Of a stretch of 64,000 nt of DNA, positions 62,050 through 64,000 are shown piece after piece; the first letter of the stretch is position 1; each line of letters opens with the position of its first letter. The notes beneath the pieces were generated by a model. The model was not told the origin of the DNA, ran no database searches, and saw only the letters and a list, made by a program, of their open reading frames with translations. The position numbers and the translations under genes were made by a program. Origin of the DNA: Desulfotomaculum copahuensis (GTDB taxonomy: Bacteria; Bacillota; Desulfotomaculia; Desulfotomaculales; Desulfovirgulaceae); assembly GCF_001655685.1 (NCBI RefSeq), contig NZ_LYVF01000013.1, positions 1-64,000 of the forward strand. Direction: 5' to 3'.

Positions 62050-62820
62050 CTATTTGCCGGCGGCACCGGTCTTATCCCCCCGCAATTCCATCTCCCCGCC
62101 CGCCTCTTCCGCCCGGCCGGCGGCCAGCAGCAGGCCGTGCAGCAGGGTCAGCGGCGCCGGCGGGCAACCGGGGACGAACACATCCACCGGCAGCAGATCC
62201 GCCAGGCGATAGGGGGCCGCATAATTCATCCCGGCAAACGGCCCGCTGCAGGCGCAGGCGCCGGCCGCCACCACCAGTTTGGGCGCCGCCATGGCCCGGT
62301 AAGCCTTGTCCAGGGCTTCGGCCATGTTCCGGGTCACCGGGCCGGTAACCAGCAACAGGTCGGCGTGGCGGGGCGAGGTGACGAAAAAGAAACCGAGCCG
62401 GTGCAAGTCATAGTACGGGTTGGATAAACCGTTGACCTCCCACAGGCAGCACTCGCAGGCGCCGGTGTCCACGTGGCGGATATAGACGGAACGCCGGGAA
62501 AGGCGGCGCGGCGGTCCGCCCGGCCGGGCCGGCCGGGCCAGCCGGAAGTCGTTCCGCCAAACCAGGACTTCACCGGGACAGTTTTCCACGCAAGCGCGGC
62601 AGAAAATACAGCGCATATAGTCGATCACCGGCCCGGCCGGTCCGCCAATGCTCACGGCGCCGGACAGGCAGACAGCAGCGCACCGCCGGCAGTCCGCCGG
62701 GCAGTTGTTTCCCTTCACCACCGGCAGGCCGGACCAGCCCCCCGGGATCTCTTCCATCCGGTGCGGGTAGCGGGTGGTGACCACACCGCTGCCCAATCCT
62801 TTCCAAACCCAGTTGGCCAT
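62050..62820 (-). CDS. NuoB-like small subunit with N-terminal ferredoxin domain
   Basis: The 256-residue protein fuses a two-cluster ferredoxin domain (about 35-95; CPADCRRCAAVC and CIFCRACVENCP) to a NuoB/HyfI-type domain with the proximal cluster cysteines in CECCLWEVNGL, ACACSGPF and VPGCPPAP. The fused arrangement combines what are separate HyfH- and HyfI-like subunits in formate hydrogenlyase. It passes electrons between a ferredoxin-type donor and the large subunit. RBS GGAGG, 6 bases before the ATG at 62820. Confidence 0.88.
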   Translation of the reverse strand: MANWVWKGLGSGVVTTRYPHRMEEIPGGWSGLPVVKGNNCPADCRRCAAVCLSGAVSIGGPAGPVIDYMRCIFCRACVENCPGEVLVWRNDFRLARPARPGGPPRRLSRRSVYIRHVDTGACECCLWEVNGLSNPYYDLHRLGFFFVTSPRHADLLLVTGPVTRNMAEALDKAYRAMAAPKLVVAAGACACSGPFAGMNYAAPYRLADLLPVDVFVPGCPPAPLTLLHGLLLAAGRAEEAGGEMELRGDKTGAAGK

Positions 62821-62833
62821 CGAAATTCCTCCT

Positions 62834-64000
62834 TCAACGGTCGCTTTCGGCAAAGGACAGGCCGAAACTGGCCAGAATAATCGGGAAATCCTGGAAGGCG
62901 CATCCTTCCGTCCCGTGGGGATAGGTGTGCCAGTTGGCCAGGGACGGGGTGCGCATGCGGTAGCGCCACAGCTGATTGTTTTCACCGGCCATCACCCAGT
63001 GCAATGTGCCGCCCCGGGGACCCTCGCACCAGCCGCAGGCGCTGACGCCCTCCGGCAGGTGCGGCCGGGCGTCATTTACCGCCGGACCGGCCGGCAGCTC
63101 CGCCGCCAGTCGGGCCAGCACGGCCAGGGACTGCTCCACTTCCGCGGCGCGCACTTTCATCCGGGCCAGCCCGTCACCGTCTGTTTCCACCGGTACCTCG
63201 AAATCCACCCGCTTATAAGCAGCGTAAGGGCGATCCCGGCGCCAGTCCCGGTCCAGGCCCGAGGCCCGGCCCACTGGTCCGGTGGCGCACAGGTTCCGGG
63301 CGTCGTGCACATCCAGTACGCCGATGTTTTCCAGCCGGTCCAAAAAGCTGTCCGTGTTGAGCAGCATTTTAAACCAGTGCCGGAAATCCGCTGCCAGCGG
63401 TTTTAATATATCCCGCAACAGGTAAATCTTTTCCAGGTTCAGATCCCACCGGACGCCGCCATAGCAAATGCTGTACATCAGGTAGCGGTGGCCGGTCAAC
63501 AGGGCGTTCAGGCGCAACAGCCGCTCCCGGAGCATGAACCCCTGCGCCGCGCCCACCGACAGCGAAGTGGATTCGCAAATTTCGGCGATGTTGCCGATAT
63601 GGTTATACAGCCGTTCCAGCTCGGCCAGGATGGAACGCAGATAAAGCGCCCGGGCTGGCACCTCCAGGCCGGCGGCCGCTTCCACCGCCCGGCACAGGGC
63701 CAGGGATTCGGACACCGCGCCAATGCCGGAAATGCGTTGCGCCAGCAGGAGCGCCTTTTCCAGCGGGACTTCCTCCCCCGCTTTTTCCAGGCCCCGGTGC
63801 TTGTAGAACAGCCGGGGGCTGACCCAGAAAACCTCCTCGCCAATGGAGGTCAGGGCAAAATGGGCTGCTTCAGCGATCCCCGAATAAACCGGCCCCAGGG
63901 GCATCTCAAACACCCCCCGCCCTTCCACCGGGTGGGGCCGGAGGAGGCAGGACATCTCCGGCAGGCGATCCTCCCGGCGGAAGTTTTTGCGCAGGGGAAA
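62834..64000 (-). CDS. NuoCD/HycE-like large subunit without NiFe cysteines (5' end outside window)
   Basis: The frame is open to the right edge. The first visible residues (FPLRKNF) match the end of a NuoC domain, so the methionine at 63955 is internal and the gene is truncated by the window. The large-subunit domain shows FEMPLGPVYSGIAEAAHFAL and SILAELERLYNHIGNIAEI. The N-terminal nickel site, RICGxC in hydrogenases, reads RISGIGAVSES. The C-terminal DPCxxC site reads FGLSFAESDR at the very end of the protein. All four NiFe ligands are absent, so it is not a hydrogenase. It fits energy-converting-hydrogenase-related (Ehr) complexes. Confidence 0.88.
   Translation of the reverse strand, partial: FPLRKNFRREDRLPEMSCLLRPHPVEGRGVFEMPLGPVYSGIAEAAHFALTSIGEEVFWVSPRLFYKHRGLEKAGEEVPLEKALLLAQRISGIGAVSESLALCRAVEAAAGLEVPARALYLRSILAELERLYNHIGNIAEICESTSLSVGAAQGFMLRERLLRLNALLTGHRYLMYSICYGGVRWDLNLEKIYLLRDILKPLAADFRHWFKMLLNTDSFLDRLENIGVLDVHDARNLCATGPVGRASGLDRDWRRDRPYAAYKRVDFEVPVETDGDGLARMKVRAAEVEQSLAVLARLAAELPAGPAVNDARPHLPEGVSACGWCEGPRGGTLHWVMAGENNQLWRYRMRTPSLANWHTYPHGTEGCAFQDFPIILASFGLSFAESDR

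Noticed and set aside
1-64000. CRISPR arrays, complete insertion sequences, rRNA genes or prophage blocks
   Set aside because: No direct-repeat arrays, transposase motifs, rRNA sequence or phage structural genes were seen in the window.

Overview
The window reads as chromosome of a GC-rich, endospore-forming, anaerobic Firmicute, most like the Peptococcaceae/Desulfotomaculum-Pelotomaculum group. Evidence: spoIVA, spoIIP, ytaF, a SleB-type spore cortex hydrolase and a Spo0E-like phosphatase; an IspH-ribosomal protein S1 fusion; the neighbourhood ispH/S1 - DUF1614 - spoIIP - DUF3189 - DUF512 - der - plsY - gpsA - spoIVA; and an energy-converting-hydrogenase-like complex. Species-level identity is inference.

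Layout. (1) 1-540: end of a coiled-coil protein and a tRNA-Val(CAC). (2) 0.7-12.3 kb: a minus-strand block read from an IclR regulator down to LarB/LarC: QPRTase-like protein, CinA/MoCF-domain protein, 2-oxopent-4-enoate hydratase family protein, acylating acetaldehyde dehydrogenase, 4-hydroxy-2-oxovalerate aldolase, ferredoxin-BFD protein, a LarA-like protein, a BenE transporter, an M24-fold hydrolase lacking metal ligands, then LarB and a shortened LarC, the last two behind their own putative promoter. This is the most novel part. (3) 12.5-20.2 kb: SulP permease, YtaF, FapA/DUF342, SleB-type hydrolase and small unknowns. (4) 20.4-24.1 kb: hom-thrB-aspartokinase. (5) 24.2-34.6 kb: spoIVA, a LysM-NlpC/P60 hydrolase, gpsA, plsY, der, a DUF512 radical-SAM protein, DUF3189, spoIIP, DUF1614. 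(6) 34.8-51.3 kb: a long aromatic supraoperon trpEGDCFBA - two DAHP synthases - tyrA - aroA - cmk - plsC - ispH::S1. It is preceded by a leader carrying regularly spaced (G/T)AG triplets and an intrinsic terminator, as in TRAP-regulated trp operons. (7) 51.4-59.8 kb: MgtC/DUF4010 protein, Spo0E-like, MFS permease, FabF, hotdog thioesterase, acyl-CoA ligase, TauE/SafE permease, and a decayed copy of part of the MFS gene. (8) 59.9-64.0 kb: HyfB-like, NuoB-like and NuoCD-like subunits. The large subunit has lost all four NiFe cysteines, so this is probably a hydrogenase-related (Ehr-type) complex rather than a hydrogenase; it runs off the right edge.

How the genes may work together. The hydratase, aldolase and acetaldehyde dehydrogenase form the lower meta-cleavage route that ends in pyruvate and acetyl-CoA, but no ring-cleaving dioxygenase is present. 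The LarA-like protein keeps the His-x9-Lys-x15-His spacing of lactate racemase, where the lysine tethers the nickel-pincer nucleotide, and genes for two pincer-synthesis proteins lie 3 kb away. The inference is an IclR-controlled anaerobic catabolic operon with a dedicated nickel-pincer enzyme. Start codons were chosen from visible ribosome-binding sites; many genes appear to start with TTG or GTG.
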